Shown here: positions 1-12,489 of the stretch, piece after piece | How positions within the stretch are numbered: position 1 is the first letter of the stretch | Layout: every line of letters starts with the position of its first letter | Source of the DNA: Notospermus geniculatus | Taxonomy: Eukaryota; Nemertea; Pilidiophora; Heteronemertea; Lineidae | Assembly: GCA_002633025.1 (NCBI GenBank) | Contig: NMRB01000120.1 | Span: forward strand, 534,928 to 598,927 | Reading direction: 5' to 3' | Length of the DNA: 64,000 nt | Program-made: the position numbers and the translations under genes | Notes under the pieces: model-generated | The model's input: the letters and a program-made list of their open reading frames with translations, nothing else | Told to the model about the DNA's origin: nothing | Database searches by the model: none

Positions 1-240
1 TATTGGTTGATTTAGGTATGGTACTTAAATCGATTTAGGTATGATACCTAATTCCTGGCCTGCTATTGGTCGATTTAGGTATGGTACTTAAATCGATTTA
101 GGTATGATACCTAATTCCTGGCCTGTTATTGGTCGATTTAGGTATGATACTTAAATCGATTTAGGTATGATACCTAATTCCTAGCATGTGGTTGGTTGAT
201 TTAGGTATGGTACCTAATTCGATTTAGGTATGATACCTAA
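1..240. repeat. 63-bp tandem repeat, about 3.8 copies
   Basis: Units start at 1, 64, 127 and 190, each beginning TATTGGTYGATTTAGGTATG or a close variant. Inside each unit the word CGATTTAGGTATGRTACYTA occurs twice, so a half-unit substructure is also present. The fourth unit is more diverged and the array fades at about 240. The left edge is cut by the window, so the true length is unknown. No coding potential is seen. Confidence 0.95.
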
Positions 241-3200
241 ATGGAGACTTTTGTCCACTCCGGCCTACGATAGCCGTAGGGTGGTATAGGCCTATAGGTC
301 AAATTGCCACTAGGAGTCTTTGGTTCTTTACTTACCTTTTTCTTCGTTTGCACCCTCTTCGTTTGGACGTACCCCGAAAATTTCACGTATCCTGTGCATA
401 GTTGTGCCCTACTACTCTGCTTATATCCACCATCCTGATTCAAACGATTTTCAACTAGAACCGAATCCGATGAATACAGCAGTACTAGGCATGTGTTTTC
501 ATGTTAGGCCCACTTGACCATCTGTTGTAACATTCTCAAATATGCCTGCTATGTTTTGATACAGTAAGTGGGGAGTGTCGCATTGATTTGAGCCGGCAAA
601 TTTGCTTTCAGCTGCTTTAATGCGTTTGAACTGATATTTAATTCGCCGAAGGAACTCAGATTACCTTCCAGCAATCATGGCTGATAAAATGTTACCAAAT
701 ACTTTTTTACTTTTGATATCGACCAACTGAACTGTTACCAGACTTACTTTTCTGGGATCAGACTTTAAACTAAGTTCATTTGTTTGCTTCTACTTAACTG
801 TATACCCTATACCCTCAATTCACGCTCAGCATCTGAAGAACGAAAATAAGTAGGCCTATTGCAGAATGAACTTCGTGGGGTCGTGGAAGCCACGCATTGA
901 CATTTTTTTACAAAGGAGCATATCAAATGAATTGATAACGTTCGTGGCAAACATTGCTGGAGGCGAGTCGCATAAAATATCAGGACGCGGAGTAGATGCG
1001 GCATATCGATGAGATCTTCCGAGCGATGCACCGGGCAGTGATGAGGCCCGCCGCCTGCTGGCTACACGTTCAGCGACACTTGGGAGGATCATCTCATCTT
1101 AGGAAAGAAGTTCGTTTGCCAACTTCTCATTGGATATACTGATGTTAAGCAAGGTGCTGCAATTCGATTGCCATTATTAAAGAGTTTAAAGGTAGGCTCA
1201 TCCTTTATCAATACTTTTTCAAAGTCTGGAAACAACTAAGCCGGTGTTTGTATCTTTGATTTATCTTATCATAACTATATTTATTTTTCTTATTATGGTA
1301 TAATCAGTTTATTCTTCTGACCTTAGTGAACTTCTGACCAAGAAATATTGACAGATGTCAGAAATCCATGAAAGTTTTCTATCATCGTCCTCACAATTAG
1401 GTTTGATTCTATAAAGTACTCTAAATATCAAGCATTATCGAAGTTGTAGAAAGAAATGAACTTGGGGTATGACAGCGATTGCTAACCGTGATATCAAACT
1501 GAACGTTTACGTCAGCCAGTGTCCTTGAAGGGATACCTTCACCATCAGAATTAGAGAATAATGTGTTATATTCAGTCTCAAACCCCCGAAGTTGATCACC
1601 CCATGTTGATTGATGCTTGAATTATGGACATAGAAATCCTAATAGTGCGATACGAGGCATTTGATTGACATTGAATTTATTGGATGATATATGGTGTCTC
1701 CTGCGGTACGGCTCGGTTTACATCCCAACTTCTGTATATGTACGTACGTACGTACGTATAGATATAAGCGGAGTCAGCTGAGTTTAATCATCTTGATTCC
1801 CACTGCTTTTTTCGTAATTCACGACACGCGTGCATGTGGGGTTAGCTGTGGCCTGACGATCGTAGTGTTCATATTTTCATGGGTTATTTTGAAGTACGGT
1901 CAACGTTTAGAAATAGACATATAAAATAGACATATTTAAAGATTTTTTCCTTTTGTGCAGCTTTACCATCAGCGACAACCGTTAAAGTGGACAGCAACTT
2001 GCCAATTTCTTTCGCATTAAAAGGGTTAATGCAATAACATAAACGCTCTGTCTAACCTACTGTGGGGCTTCTAATATCGTGTCAGCTAATCTCTGAAAGC
2101 ATCTGCCACGGATATCAACAGTCATCATCTGGTTGTCAATTTCAGAGACATAACCGACATTCTTGTGCATAAAACTGTCCCTTCAAAGGTCTACATGATT
2201 CGCAAGTTTATCGACCCTTTGCCCAACTGGATTGAACGAGTTTCTGCAAGTGAGACGATGATAATATCTTCCAGCCTTCCTGAGGGCGTTTCGTTGTCAA
2301 TTTCACCAGTCTACGCCTGGGTTACGGTGTCTCAAATCACCAATTCACCTTGAGGCTGACAAGAAAATGACACTCAAAACGTACCTATTTCTCTTATCAA
2401 TACATTTTGCTTTAAGGAACAAGATTATCGACATTCAAATCATAAAATTGACAAGGGTGTGGATTGAGTGTGAACCTTATGATTGAGAGACCACGAGACC
2501 CGGGACGAGACCTTCAAATCGTATTATCGAGTGAAATCGATCAAGGTTTTGACACAGCAATGATTACTTAGAAATACATTGTAATTGATACACGATTTCT
2601 ATGGCATTTCATATTAAGTGGGAACCGTTTTGAATTTACATGGCCAGCCTCTTTGCAGTGACAAGAACAGCCATAACTGAACAGGCCGATCGTAAATCCG
2701 GACGTCGACGGGTAAAGCAAACTTGTACCACAGTGCATTTCGCACTGAAGCAGCAGATGCAACAAGTGCCACACAATACACAACACTCTGACAAACAGAT
2801 GGCGTATAAAGGATTCCTGCGGCCCACTGCAGGTTCAATCGGTCCAGAAGCTCGAATTCCGGTATATTTTGTTCGTAATATTGATCAAACATTCCAGGAG
2901 TCTGGAAAATATAAGTGGAATAAATGTAATTAAAGATCTTGGGACAGTACCATTTCCGTGACTACGTGTAAAATTGGCGATTATTGCTTCTCGCATATGC
3001 TTCTAAATCCCAAACGGAAATCCTTTGCTGGTTCCCTTCATGGTGCATACCTGAAGGCTACCAGACAAAAGTTGAGAAATTCTCAATACTCTTGTAATTA
3101 TTGGTGGCAGGTAATTAAATCAAATCTACCACAAAGTGCTAAATTGGGCAAAATACATATTTCCACCTCAGGAGGTTTTCTGCATTTCATCATTCATTCT

Positions 3201-4474
3201 CAGTTAATGGTTTTGGTATTTACTTCGTTAAAAATGCATTAGTCGGGAGGAAAAAGGCGCAATGTTTTCAAAAGGGAACAAATACGCTGCATTACTATCA
3301 GCTGAAATGGGAGACTTTGTCATCATCTCGGTTTTTTGATTGGTAATTGATACTGCCGAGAAGAAACATCAGTCTGGCGAGTGTGAGGGTGAATGGTCCT
3401 GGGAGATACTGTGTAGGCTGCCTATTGCGAGACCGTTTTTGACTCACCGCCTTAACCATGCCCCGAGGTATAGCTGTGAAGAGGTGACAATAAGTCGACC
3501 TTTTGATATGATTGTCGACTTTGTTACTCAAACGACAAACAGTAATGACGTGGAGCGGAATGTTGATAGCATTGCTTCAGAAATATTTTATCGAGAGATA
3601 AATCCACTCAATAAAAATGGAATAGGGACAATTTGAAGCAAAAACAACAATTAAGAGCAAATCTTTATATGGAAGCAACTGTTGAATATTACAGGAGATC
3701 AACAAAAAGGTAAATAACAACTGGATAACAAGATTATACATCATTATAGGGAAGGATGAGGAGACAAAAAATATCGTCTTTTTATCTATTTATTTACATG
3801 CAACCTTTCAAACATCGATTCAAATCCCACAAGGCGCTTTTGTGCAAATGCAGGGCGTGTGTGAGTCACGTGTATTATTGTTTGCGAAGTTAAGCGAAGG
3901 ACAACGCAGGTTGCTGATTGGCTGGAGAAAGTAGAAGCTGATTGGTCGAGAGACAAAAGTGACACTCCTCAAGAATGGTGACCTTGGCCGTTATAGGTGG
4001 TGATCGTGTCCTATTTGGTTCATCTTTTGCGCAGTATGGCGACGCCTCCCTGGGCTGTCTCCGTATCTCAGTTCATTGTACCGATATTTGCGGACTCCCG
4101 TCGGTTGATCAGGCTGTCAAGATGGGCGGTTTCGTAATAAAGAATAGAAGCCCTGGATTGTTGTTTCCTCGACCAGCGCCCACTAGGAATTTCCTTCACA
4201 TTTGTGCCTGTAGGATGAACTCGCTCGAGCAAATATTGCGGAACATAACAGGTGGTGTTTTTCACAGACATTATGAATTGCGTGGTCGGTTGGTCTGTTA
4301 ATCCAGATTTGTCTGCTGTCTGTCACGGGTTCGCCTGGCTGGTTGACCAATAATGAAAACGGAACTCTCACACGACCATCAGCCTTCTACTATTCATACC
4401 GTACATGACGTGGCACCACTTGAAACTTGACAAAACCCCACAGCCTCTGATCACACACACTTCGAACAGCATAT
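241..4474. other. Gene-poor stretch
   Basis: No gene is recognised. Open frames here are at most 108 codons, often overlap on both strands (for example 2614-2892 minus and 2640-2933 plus) and show no domain or convincing splice context. A TACG microsatellite lies at 1741-1758. Two inverted CCAAT words (CTGATTGG) sit near 3915-3945, shortly upstream of an ATG at 3975 that opens a 108-codon frame. This could be a promoter but is unsupported otherwise. Confidence 0.5.
1741..1758. repeat. TACG microsatellite
   Basis: About four and a half perfect copies of TACG, flanked by TATATG and TATAGATA. Confidence 0.9.
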
Positions 4475-4890
4475 ACAGTAAACTCGAGTTTAAACCACCG
4501 GTTCATTATGTTTATAAGCACACCCAAAGTAGGGTCAGTTTCACCCTAGGCCTAAGGCTCCAGTTCCATAGAGTTCACGTTTACACTTTCCACGCGCCAC
4601 GCTTCACGTTTTCCTTTCGTTCCTCGATTCAGCGCACAACGAGACACACATTACCTGTCCTGTGGCATGCTTTCTCCGAGGAACGAAAGGAAAACGTGAA
4701 GTGTAACGCGAGAAAAGTGTACACGTGAACTCTATGGAACTGGAGCCTTAAGCAACTATTCATTCCATCACGTGGTTGTGATCGTACAAGCAATTCCAGC
4801 CATTCAGCGTAATAGTTGTTATGTTTTATTCACTCCCATTTCGATTGTGGGTGTGCTTATGAACCGGTGGTTTAAACTCGAGTTTACTGT
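4475..4890. mobile_element. Nested foldback (MITE-like) element
   Basis: The outer arms begin ACAGTAAACTCGAGTTTAAA at 4475 and end with its reverse complement at 4890. The pairing continues into ACCACCGGTTCAT and AAGCACACCCA, broken by a 9-bp insertion in the left arm. A second, inner foldback spans 4553-4750: TAAGGCTCCAGTTCCATAGA pairs with the right arm ending TGGAGCCTTA, and CACGTTTTCCTTTCGTTCCT pairs with 4679-4698. There is no transposase frame. The shape is that of a non-autonomous DNA element with a second foldback inside. The superfamily cannot be assigned from the sequence. Confidence 0.85.
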
Positions 4891-5040
4891 ACGTGTACTT
4901 TCTAACGACTTCAAACACCATACACCTTCTAACCATTCTACAACTCTCTAATGACTCGCCGAAAATGACCCACCCACCCATACCTTTGTATTACACAACC
5001 ACAATTGGCTAATGAGGGACTAATAAAAGGGGGGGGGGGT

Positions 5041-5158
5041 TACACTAGGTTGCACCAAGTTGCAAGTTGCTGCAACCTGCAACTTGTTGCAGTCTACCTG
5101 TGACGTTTACACATATCCAGCGTGACCTAGTTGCAAAAGTTCGCAACAACTTGCAGGA
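5041..5158. repeat. GTTGCA-rich small foldback
   Basis: CAAGTTGCAAGTTGCTGCAA is followed by arms CCTGCAACTTGTTGC (near 5075) and GCAACAACTTGCAGG (near 5145), which pair with one mismatch. It is preceded by a run of ten G near 5030-5039. It could be a short MITE remnant or simple-sequence decay. Confidence 0.6.
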
Positions 5159-5180
5159 ATGCCTCCTTAGTCTGAGAGCC

Positions 5181-5436
5181 TGTGCCCTATTCATAAAACT
5201 ACTTCAGTCAAAGTGTGACACTTATCCTTTGTTCAACACAAAAGATAAGTATCACACTTTGGCTTGATTAGGGAGGTTGAGATCAGCGACTTATCATGGA
5301 TCCTTATACGTATATGGATAGAATTCTGTACAACGAGAACAAATTTTGTGTACCACCTTTCGATCGATCCGTATGCGTATAAGGATCCGTGATAAGTCGC
5401 TGATCTCAACCTCCCTAATGTTTATAAATGCCCAAC
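5181..5436. mobile_element. Foldback MITE (TATTCATAAA family), split by another MITE
   Basis: The left arm CTATTCATAAAACTACTT, then the inner stem AAGTGTGACACTTATC and AGATAAGTATCACACTTT, match the elements at 48988-49103 and 59040-59155. The expected right arm (GGCTTAAGTATGTTTATGAA in the other copies) is broken after GGCTTGA at about 5267 and resumes as TGTTTATAAATG at 5419. The intervening 145 bp is a different foldback element. This copy is therefore older than the insertion inside it. Confidence 0.85.
5271..5415. mobile_element. 145-bp TA-flanked MITE inserted in the previous element
   Basis: Terminal inverted repeats GGGAGGTTGAGATCAGCGAC at 5271 and its reverse complement ending at 5415 continue as ACTTATCA-GGATCCTTATACG. 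Both ends abut TA (5269-5270 and 5416-5417), the target duplication typical of Tc1/mariner-type elements. The interior is only about 60 bp and non-coding, so it is non-autonomous. Confidence 0.88.
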
Positions 5437-6460
5437 CAATACCCAACCCTGGGCATTGGTTTGTGGCACTGTCATATTCGTTGACGCTGGTCTTATCGTA
5501 ACAGCCCAAAAGAGGTTCTTGCACTTTTGCGCCCTGAGGGTTTACTCACTCGAGCAAGTATCATTTCGCAGATAAAGCACTTAACAGCTGTCTTTTCTCG
5601 CAGTTATAGCATGGAAGTATCATTGCATGATTTATAGTTATGGGGAATGTGGGTTGGATTGCTTGTTCAGTTTGTTTAATCGGGGTTTGCAATACGTAGA
5701 GGACTGCTGTAATCGTGGTTGTCGGCAAACTCGCTTCCACCCTAGTGGACACTTTCATGTCCCAAAAAAATTGGGAAAATATCTGCCACTTCGTTGGAAA
5801 ATGTGCATTTGTTCACAGATGACGGGATGATCAGACTCAAGTCAGCTTAAGGCTACTTGTAGTTCTAGTAAACTGCAGGCTGTCAGGAGTGTGATGACAT
5901 TATATAGATTACTCTAGGCAGAATGATATGGTAGGAGGACTTCTGCGTGGAGAGTGACTGGTTGTCACAAGATCTGGCGTTGATAGCGAGGAACCACTCA
6001 CAACGTCGATCTTGGCCAGTAGATAATGACCGGCTGCAGCGACTAATGACAATGAACAAGGTTATCTCGCTGACAGGACAGGGCCACTGTGGCATCGATC
6101 CACCGGCGGGGGTCCATTCACTGTGGAAGAATGGTAAAGGTTTAGTAAGAATCTGTTGCTGGCATGCTGGACGAGATTCTCGACAACCGTAGCAGGAACT
6201 TGGTCATAAGGCTCTGCGGCCTTGGTCATAAGGCTCTGCGTCTGTAAGAGCTCGGATCTGAAATGTTTCCGTGCGAAACGTTTGACGTACGAATTCTTTA
6301 AAGTAGTCAAAGCAACATTGTGGATTTAGGTGTTAGCTTTACTGCCGAAAGCATTTAGTTTGCAGTCAGATTCCTGCCCTTGCATTTCTGGTTGACAAAA
6401 ATTGTAATTCCTCATCTCGAAGTTCAGCTTTCTGCATGCTTGCAATCAATATGATTTCAA
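5437..6460. other. No gene recognised; short direct repeat inside
   Basis: Only frames under 85 codons are present, with no recognisable domain. The 20-mer CTTGGTCATAAGGCTCTGCG occurs twice in tandem with a 22-bp period (6199-6218 and 6221-6240). Confidence 0.5.
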
Positions 6461-6990
6461 CTCCACCTTATGCCCAGTCACGCACCATTTGAAAAACAAA
6501 GTTGCTTTCCTCTTAATGATCAATCTATTTATTGCTTTTTCATTCAGATACGAAATTGAGGTTACTTGACTTATAACCGCAAGAATGTCATCAACGCATG
6601 CCATCAATTTGAATCGGGGACATGTCTATACCTGGTCGATTCAACTGTCAGCAATAATGGATATTGCTCTCAGGTTACGACGGATGAAATGGGCAGAATC
6701 AAATAGTTAGGAATTACTGTTATTTATGAAAATTGATTCAAACACGGTTGACTCCCAAGAAGGAAAGCCTTTGGGGTAGGCCCTAAAGACAAGGATCTTC
6801 GTTTAATCAGTAGGCTAAACCTATTCTATCACCTTAGTTCAGTTCGGTAGGCAACTAACCATCAACATGGGAATGGTCTTCATGTTCCTAAAGTTCCCGG
6901 CCTTCTACACAAGATCAGCGATGAAAAAAACGTCCTCAAGGTACAGGGATTCAACAACACATACCCCAAGCGTAACAGCAACAACTGGCG
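6461..6990. repeat. Duplicated block, copy 1 (left of single N)
   Basis: It begins CTCCACCTTATGCCCAGTCA, and the same sequence restarts right after the single N at 7250. By eye the two copies differ by roughly six substitutions and four small indels over about 530 bp. Copy 1 has a 6-bp GGGCAG-type insertion near 6690 and a GGCTA insertion near 6814. It is non-coding. It is best read as one allele of the region duplicated in the assembly. Confidence 0.9.
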
Positions 6991-7249
6991 TTAAAGGAGC
7001 TGGACGTCCAAGTTGTAAACACTCACTCACTGGTTCTCTATCCACGCGACGCCTGCGGTGCTGCCACCTATTGTCGGTGATTTGTACTGACGTGAATATC
7101 GTGAGTGAGTTGCATTGGACCGGGCACCAGTCTAACGATCACGGGGCGCTACTGGTGCTGCCACCTTCACGAAGGAATAAAACTAGTTTGCTGGCCACTG
7201 TTTGTAAACAAACCAGTTTGTTTACAACTTGGACGTCGAGCTCCTTTAA
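6991..7249. mobile_element. TTAA-flanked MITE with 26-bp terminal inverted repeats
   Basis: TTAA at 6991-6994 is followed by AGGAGCTGGACGTCCAAGTT (6995 on). The right end is the inverted repeat ACTTGGACGTCGAGCTCCT, closed by TTAA at 7246-7249. The interior holds CACTCACTC/GTGAGTGAG and two copies of GGTGCTGCCACCT but no transposase. Block copy 2 shows the empty site GGCGTTAAAAGATGG, so TTAA is the target duplication. That size and sequence are typical of the piggyBac superfamily, which is an inference from the duplication alone. Confidence 0.88.
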
Positions 7250-7250
7250 N
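7250..7250. other. Single-N assembly join
   Basis: One N separates the right end of the MITE from a restart of sequence already seen at 6461. This is an assembly feature, not biology. Confidence 0.9.
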
Positions 7251-7779
7251 CTCCACCTTATGCCCAGTCACGCACCATTTGAAAAACAAAGTTGCTTTCC
7301 TCTTAATGATCAATCTATTTATTGCTTTTTCATTCAGATACGAAATTGAGGTTATTTGACTTATAACCGCAAGAATGTCATCAACGCGTGCCATCAATTT
7401 GAATCGGGGACATGTCTATACCTGGTCGATTCAACTGTCAGCAATAATGGATATTGCTCTCAGGTTACGACGGATGAAATGAATCAAATAGTTAGAAATT
7501 ACTGTTATTTATGAAAATTGATTCAAACACGGTTGACTCCCAAGAAGGAAAGCCTTTGGGGTAGGCCCTAAAGACAAGGATCTTCGTTTAATCAGTAAAC
7601 CTATTCTATCACCTTAGTTCAGTTCTGTAGGCAACTAACCATCAACATGGGAATGGTCTTCATGTTCCTTAAGTTCCCGGCCTTCTACACAAGATCAGCG
7701 ATGAAAAAAACGTCCTCAAGGTACAGGGATTCAACAACACATATATACCCAAAGCGTAACAGCAACAACTGGCGTTAAA
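7251..7779. repeat. Duplicated block, copy 2 (right of single N, without MITE)
   Basis: It matches 6461-6990 at about 98-99 percent by eye and runs on through the empty insertion site into unique sequence (AAGATGGCGGTCTGCC). The continuous read-through marks this as the allele lacking the MITE. Confidence 0.9.
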
Positions 7780-10642
7780 AGATGGCGGTCTGCCTGAAAG
7801 TACGATAGGTCAATGCAAAAGACTCAATTCAACAGAATGCGACTCGTCGACATAAGAAACATGTAACGACGAATAAAGGTCAGCAAACCTGGTACATGTA
7901 TATGCATATTGACTTTTTCTCCCTTCCTCGACTCTATTTTGTTACTTGAGGCGGACAGGATGTTGTTTTCGTAATCAACAAAACAGATGACTACAAACCA
8001 ACGATGCTCATTTTTTACAATTGCCATGCCACAACGTCCATGTCTACCCACAACGTCCATGTCTACCCAAAGGTATTTTTGCTTCCTGATTTATTTCATT
8101 AGGAGTTCTTAGCTATGCCGCTATCCAATCTAGCATGTCACTTTCGATACTTTTTGAGTTGATGCAGTAAGACCGATGTCCCTTCCCCGCGCCGGGAGTT
8201 CTCATTGCGGCTTCTATTCAATGGAGGCGTGATTCTATCCCACATCAATCTGTCTTATTGGCGAACCCCGGTTGTCCTCGTAATTGTGGTCATTCTCTGA
8301 AATCGACTTGATCGGCACGCGTCGTACAGAATGAGTGACTTCTCCAACGGTGAGTAACATCCTCTCAGCATTTCGAGTAAAATGGGTGACTTGTTTTCCA
8401 ATCGTAAGAATGTCCTCCAGCGTATCTCAGTGATTCTCCAGCAGACCAAAGAAATCTCGCAGCAGTCAACGTACCGCTTTGATTTTACTTCAATTTTTAC
8501 CTCACGGGTAACAGTTACAAAATGGCTACATTCTATGGACTCCCACGATAGTCGAAACTCCTCTCTCGATATCGCCATCTCCATTTCTACTGTTAGATTG
8601 TCGGGTATCAGTCTCTCAGGATTCCTTATAGATATCGGCATATCCCAGGAGGAATTACATACGTCAAGTATTACTAAGAATTCGTCCTCTCGGGTCAGGC
8701 ACTTCTCCGATCACGAACAGTGGTACATGTACATAATTATGATGACATGGCTATATATTTTTTGCCAGAACTTTCTCTGTCCATACTTATTTGTCGCATG
8801 GGATCATCAATCAGCCCTTCCCGTTTCATGGCCAAAACACGTCTCCCAGTTTCAAAGCAACAATCACCCACGCTGGCTCTCTGCTTAATAGTTCGGTGGC
8901 CATCGTCAATACATGCACCAAGAGTCCATATGACATTCCGTTTTTTCTCCGCATTGCCTGTCCAATTACATCGTTCAACAATATTCGTGTAGCTAATCCA
9001 TTACTGATAAAAGTCTGGTCCGAGCTGCAGGTCTGTAATTAATGAACTATCCTTTTTGGGCGATGATCTCCATGGCATGTGTGTGGGAATTCTTCTCCAT
9101 TTAGCAAATGAATCACGAAATTTGTATCCATTTGTTGGTGATTTGTCAAACTGTCTGGCTAACTTCAAGCTGCGATAACGAGGGGTTTCAGTATGTGTTC
9201 TCAGAAGTAAGGGTAAAGTGGATTTCACTTTTTTTGGACAATCCATCTGCTTAATCTTATCAATGGCTTTGCCGGACTCGTCCACATTGCCTACACGAAG
9301 CTCTGTCTGGTCCGACTCAGGTTAACATCGCCGAGAGGGGGAACCGTAGAAGAGCTACTGTTTGGGGACATGGATCATTATGGAGAACGCCATTGGCGCA
9401 ACTGAACCCATAAGCCATAAGGACATTTTTCGCTAAGGACATTTTTCGGAAGACATGATTTTGATCATTTCAATGAAAAATAAAACTAGACTTCACTGAA
9501 ATAACAGATGACTACCGGGATACGTAAATTGATGGAGTGGGTTCTATGTCAGCGGTTCGCTGCACGGCGCCAAATTGATGACATGTCATTAGCAAATTTT
9601 CAACGAATTGAGTTATCAGTTATGGCAGGCCTCGTTCCAGCTGTTGCAATCGCTGCCGGAATATTCACTATTGATTGATCTTCAAGGCGAGGACATGAAA
9701 TCAACAGCTACACCAGGGATCCAGCGCACTACCACTGGATGGTAACTAGAATTTTTCACCAAACATAGAAAAGATTAGAACGACTGAAGTCTGACATCAA
9801 AACTAAGTAAAACCACAACGCAACGGCACTCTCTTGATCCATTCCAATTTCCCGGTTCTATTTTTCTTATGAAATGCCAATATTCAGTTCAGACAGTAAA
9901 GTACCGCTTCTTTACTATTCCATGTCAATTTCAATTTGACTTTCCAAGTGTCAACCATGAACAGCAAGCACTAATTTGCAGAGCACTGTAATTGATTTAG
10001 GCAAACGCATCATACTAGGTTTTTCGTCATGTCCTTTATATCCCAGCCTCTGTCGGCAAGGGGAAATGTGTCTCAGCTCATCCATCGTCAAAAAGGCTTC
10101 TTTTCTGCCCGACAACTCTTTGATCAATTCATATCATTTGTTGATTTGTCTAATTCCACACCATGTGGATGAATGAAATACAATATGGCCGCCAGCGCCT
10201 CCATCTTGAGTTCAGGTACAAAGAAAAGTAACGCAAGGCGACACTTACGACATAATGTAGCGTTGAAGAAAAACTGTGTGACAGCAAATCTAGTGTCTCT
10301 GGGGGAAGCAATGGTTCCATTTATGTTCTTGTAACAGTTGATTATGTTATCTAGAGATAGTGCGACAACAACCACCACCCATATCCAATTTACTGGACAA
10401 TTGTGAGCATTAGTGATCGCTGACAGGTGATAAACATGGCGGCGGGGCAAACCAATCAGATCGCTCACCCGGCCTTCAGGTTTGACTCCATGGCAAAAAA
10501 CTGACTGCATCAGTGTCACTTGAATGCATTTTTCTTCTTCTATTATGCATCAGATTGGGTTATCAACACGCCTTTGTATTGGTATAAGATATTAAGGAGC
10601 GGCAATATTGAATTGCTGCTGAAAGCATCAAGTTGTTTTGTT
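7780..10642. other. No confident gene; one longer open frame
   Basis: The longest frames are 8382-8888 plus (168 codons, starting MGDLFSNRKNVLQR) and, on the opposite strand, 8255-8641 (128 codons). They overlap, so at most one is real. Neither shows a domain. A minus frame at 10124-10519 (131 codons) contains one hydrophobic run (WIWVVVVVALSL) and is also unrecognised. A short direct duplication, CACAACGTCCATGTCTACCC, lies at about 8031-8069. Confidence 0.4.
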
Positions 10643-12489
10643 CAATTAAGATCTCACAACCAGCTTCTCGATGATTGTGATTGAATTACTGATATGATAC
10701 TGATTGTCTTTCAAGAAATAAGAGGGGATTCGTGAGCAAAAACATTTAGATTCTGAGTCTTTTGACAGGGTAAACAGAACACGATTTGTCTCGGATATGA
10801 TCTGTCAATCTGCGAGTCTTCGCTCCGGCTTGCCGAACCCCAAATCAAAGGCAAGCAAAAAGCAAACCCCAAAAGCAAGTTCTCGTTTGATATACATGTG
10901 CTGGAAGATCAGCAAAATCCGTGATAAAAGGAACAGTCGCTTGTATATATCAGGTGGTTCAGCCGAATTGCCTTTGAGTCTGGTGACAAGAATTAGGGAA
11001 CATTGGCCTTGGGTGGTCAGATCAAAGGGAACCCAATCAGACTGTCATTCGATTTGCGGTCACATCCAACTTAACTTCAGTTACTGATACAGTGGAACTA
11101 TTGCCAGCGACTGAACTCGATATCTTTGTCGCGAGATCAGATGCTTTCTGTTCAGTCTGGAATGCTGTCGTCGTTGATTGATGTATTTTCGTGCAGACTG
11201 ATCATTTGAAGCCTCCAACAAACAGCTGATTGAGATGATGTCCACTTTCATTCGAACTTCTTTGTAAGTGAGAACGGGTGAGCTACCAATCAACACGGTA
11301 TGACGTACATGTATTGCCGCTGAATTCGTCTGGTCCCCAGAGCACTATCGGTCTAGAGCCGAGGGAGCATGACAGCAGCACCCTTTCCCTAGATCAACTA
11401 GTGGCCCATAAGGAAGAGTTTTCCTCCGCAATACGAAAAATGATATCGACACCGACACGTTGAGGTATCTGGCCGTTACAAGGGGATTGTTATCGCCGAT
11501 CAGAATTCGGCACTGTATCAGAGATGACACGTTCAAGAGACAATTGTGGCTGATTATCAGAATAATCTCTTGACGCTGTCCATCTCAGCCGAGCCACTAC
11601 AATGAAAGGGACAATTCCACGTACACTTTGACATTCCGGATTGTCTGTCTGGTGTTGCTGGCAAAAGCTTCTGTGCCTGAGGGATGATTTTTGTTGGCTT
11701 TGTGAAAGACCGGCCTATGGGAGAGTCGGTAATATAAGCAACTTTTCATGCCATTGCAAAAGAAGGAAACAATGAAGAACTCCATGTAGTTTGTCCAACA
11801 TATGAACAAAGGGAGTTGGAACTTGTGTTGACGAGAAGAGGAATCTTCAAACCTTTCGAAGCCTGCAGTGAAATACTAGTACAACACACTTAACGGAGCT
11901 GAGCATTGAGATGTAGACAGTGGTCTTGACCATCTTTTCAACCAGTTCGTTTCTTACGTACAGGTGTTGGAACCATTCATCAATGTACCTGAGGTCTTCA
12001 TAGGTATAGTAAAGAAGTGCCGGAAGGCGACATAAGACTGTGATCAGTGCAATGAGGAAAACGCACTTGGTTAATACTGCTGACGACTTACCAAAAGTTA
12101 CCTGGCGCTGTTCTTGTCGTCTTCTCCTAATCGCGTCAAATGGAAACCATAGTGCCGCAGGAGGAACGATGAAATAGACAAGGTACATTAGGAACTTTCC
12201 GTAATACACTCTGTAGAGCCACACATCATCGAAGCCCTTGGCTTCCACTGGTGGGATGAACCTGTCACCGCAAGGGTCAAGAAGGTACGGGGTATCTCTG
12301 AGAATTATGAGTGGGCAATGGTAGAGAACGTTGAAGAGAGCAGTCAAAGTAACAGCGACATAACTTCTTCGGAGAGAGAAACCCTTCTCTGTGCATTCGT
12401 TATAGTATCTTTCTATTGCTAAAATGACGACAAGATAAAGGGATAACGTCATCGTGAGCCAATAAAATGCATCGATTTGTCTGTACGAT
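10643..12489. repeat. Tandem duplication, unit 1 (about 1.85 kb)
   Basis: From CAATTAAGATCTCACAACCA at 10643 to the CTGTACGATAT word near 12489, the sequence is repeated at 12579-14406 (offset 1936 at the left, 1916 further right). There are scattered substitutions and small indels, and the encoded GPCR part differs at about 2.5 percent of residues. The unit contains the 3' two-thirds of a GPCR gene and its downstream flank. The flank holds a conserved non-GPCR open frame (10797-11087 plus) of unclear meaning. Confidence 0.93.

Noticed and set aside
1-240. Telomeric or centromeric array
   Set aside because: The 63-bp period could suit a satellite, but fewer than four units are visible and there is no TTAGGG. 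No such role is claimed.
8382-8888. 168-codon plus frame
   Set aside because: It overlaps a 128-codon minus frame, has no recognisable motif and ends in low-quality composition. Length alone is not enough in 64 kb.
10797-11087. 96-codon plus frame kept in both units (12733-13023)
   Set aside because: Its retention is explained by the recent duplication. Composition is not protein-like and it runs antisense to the GPCR flank.
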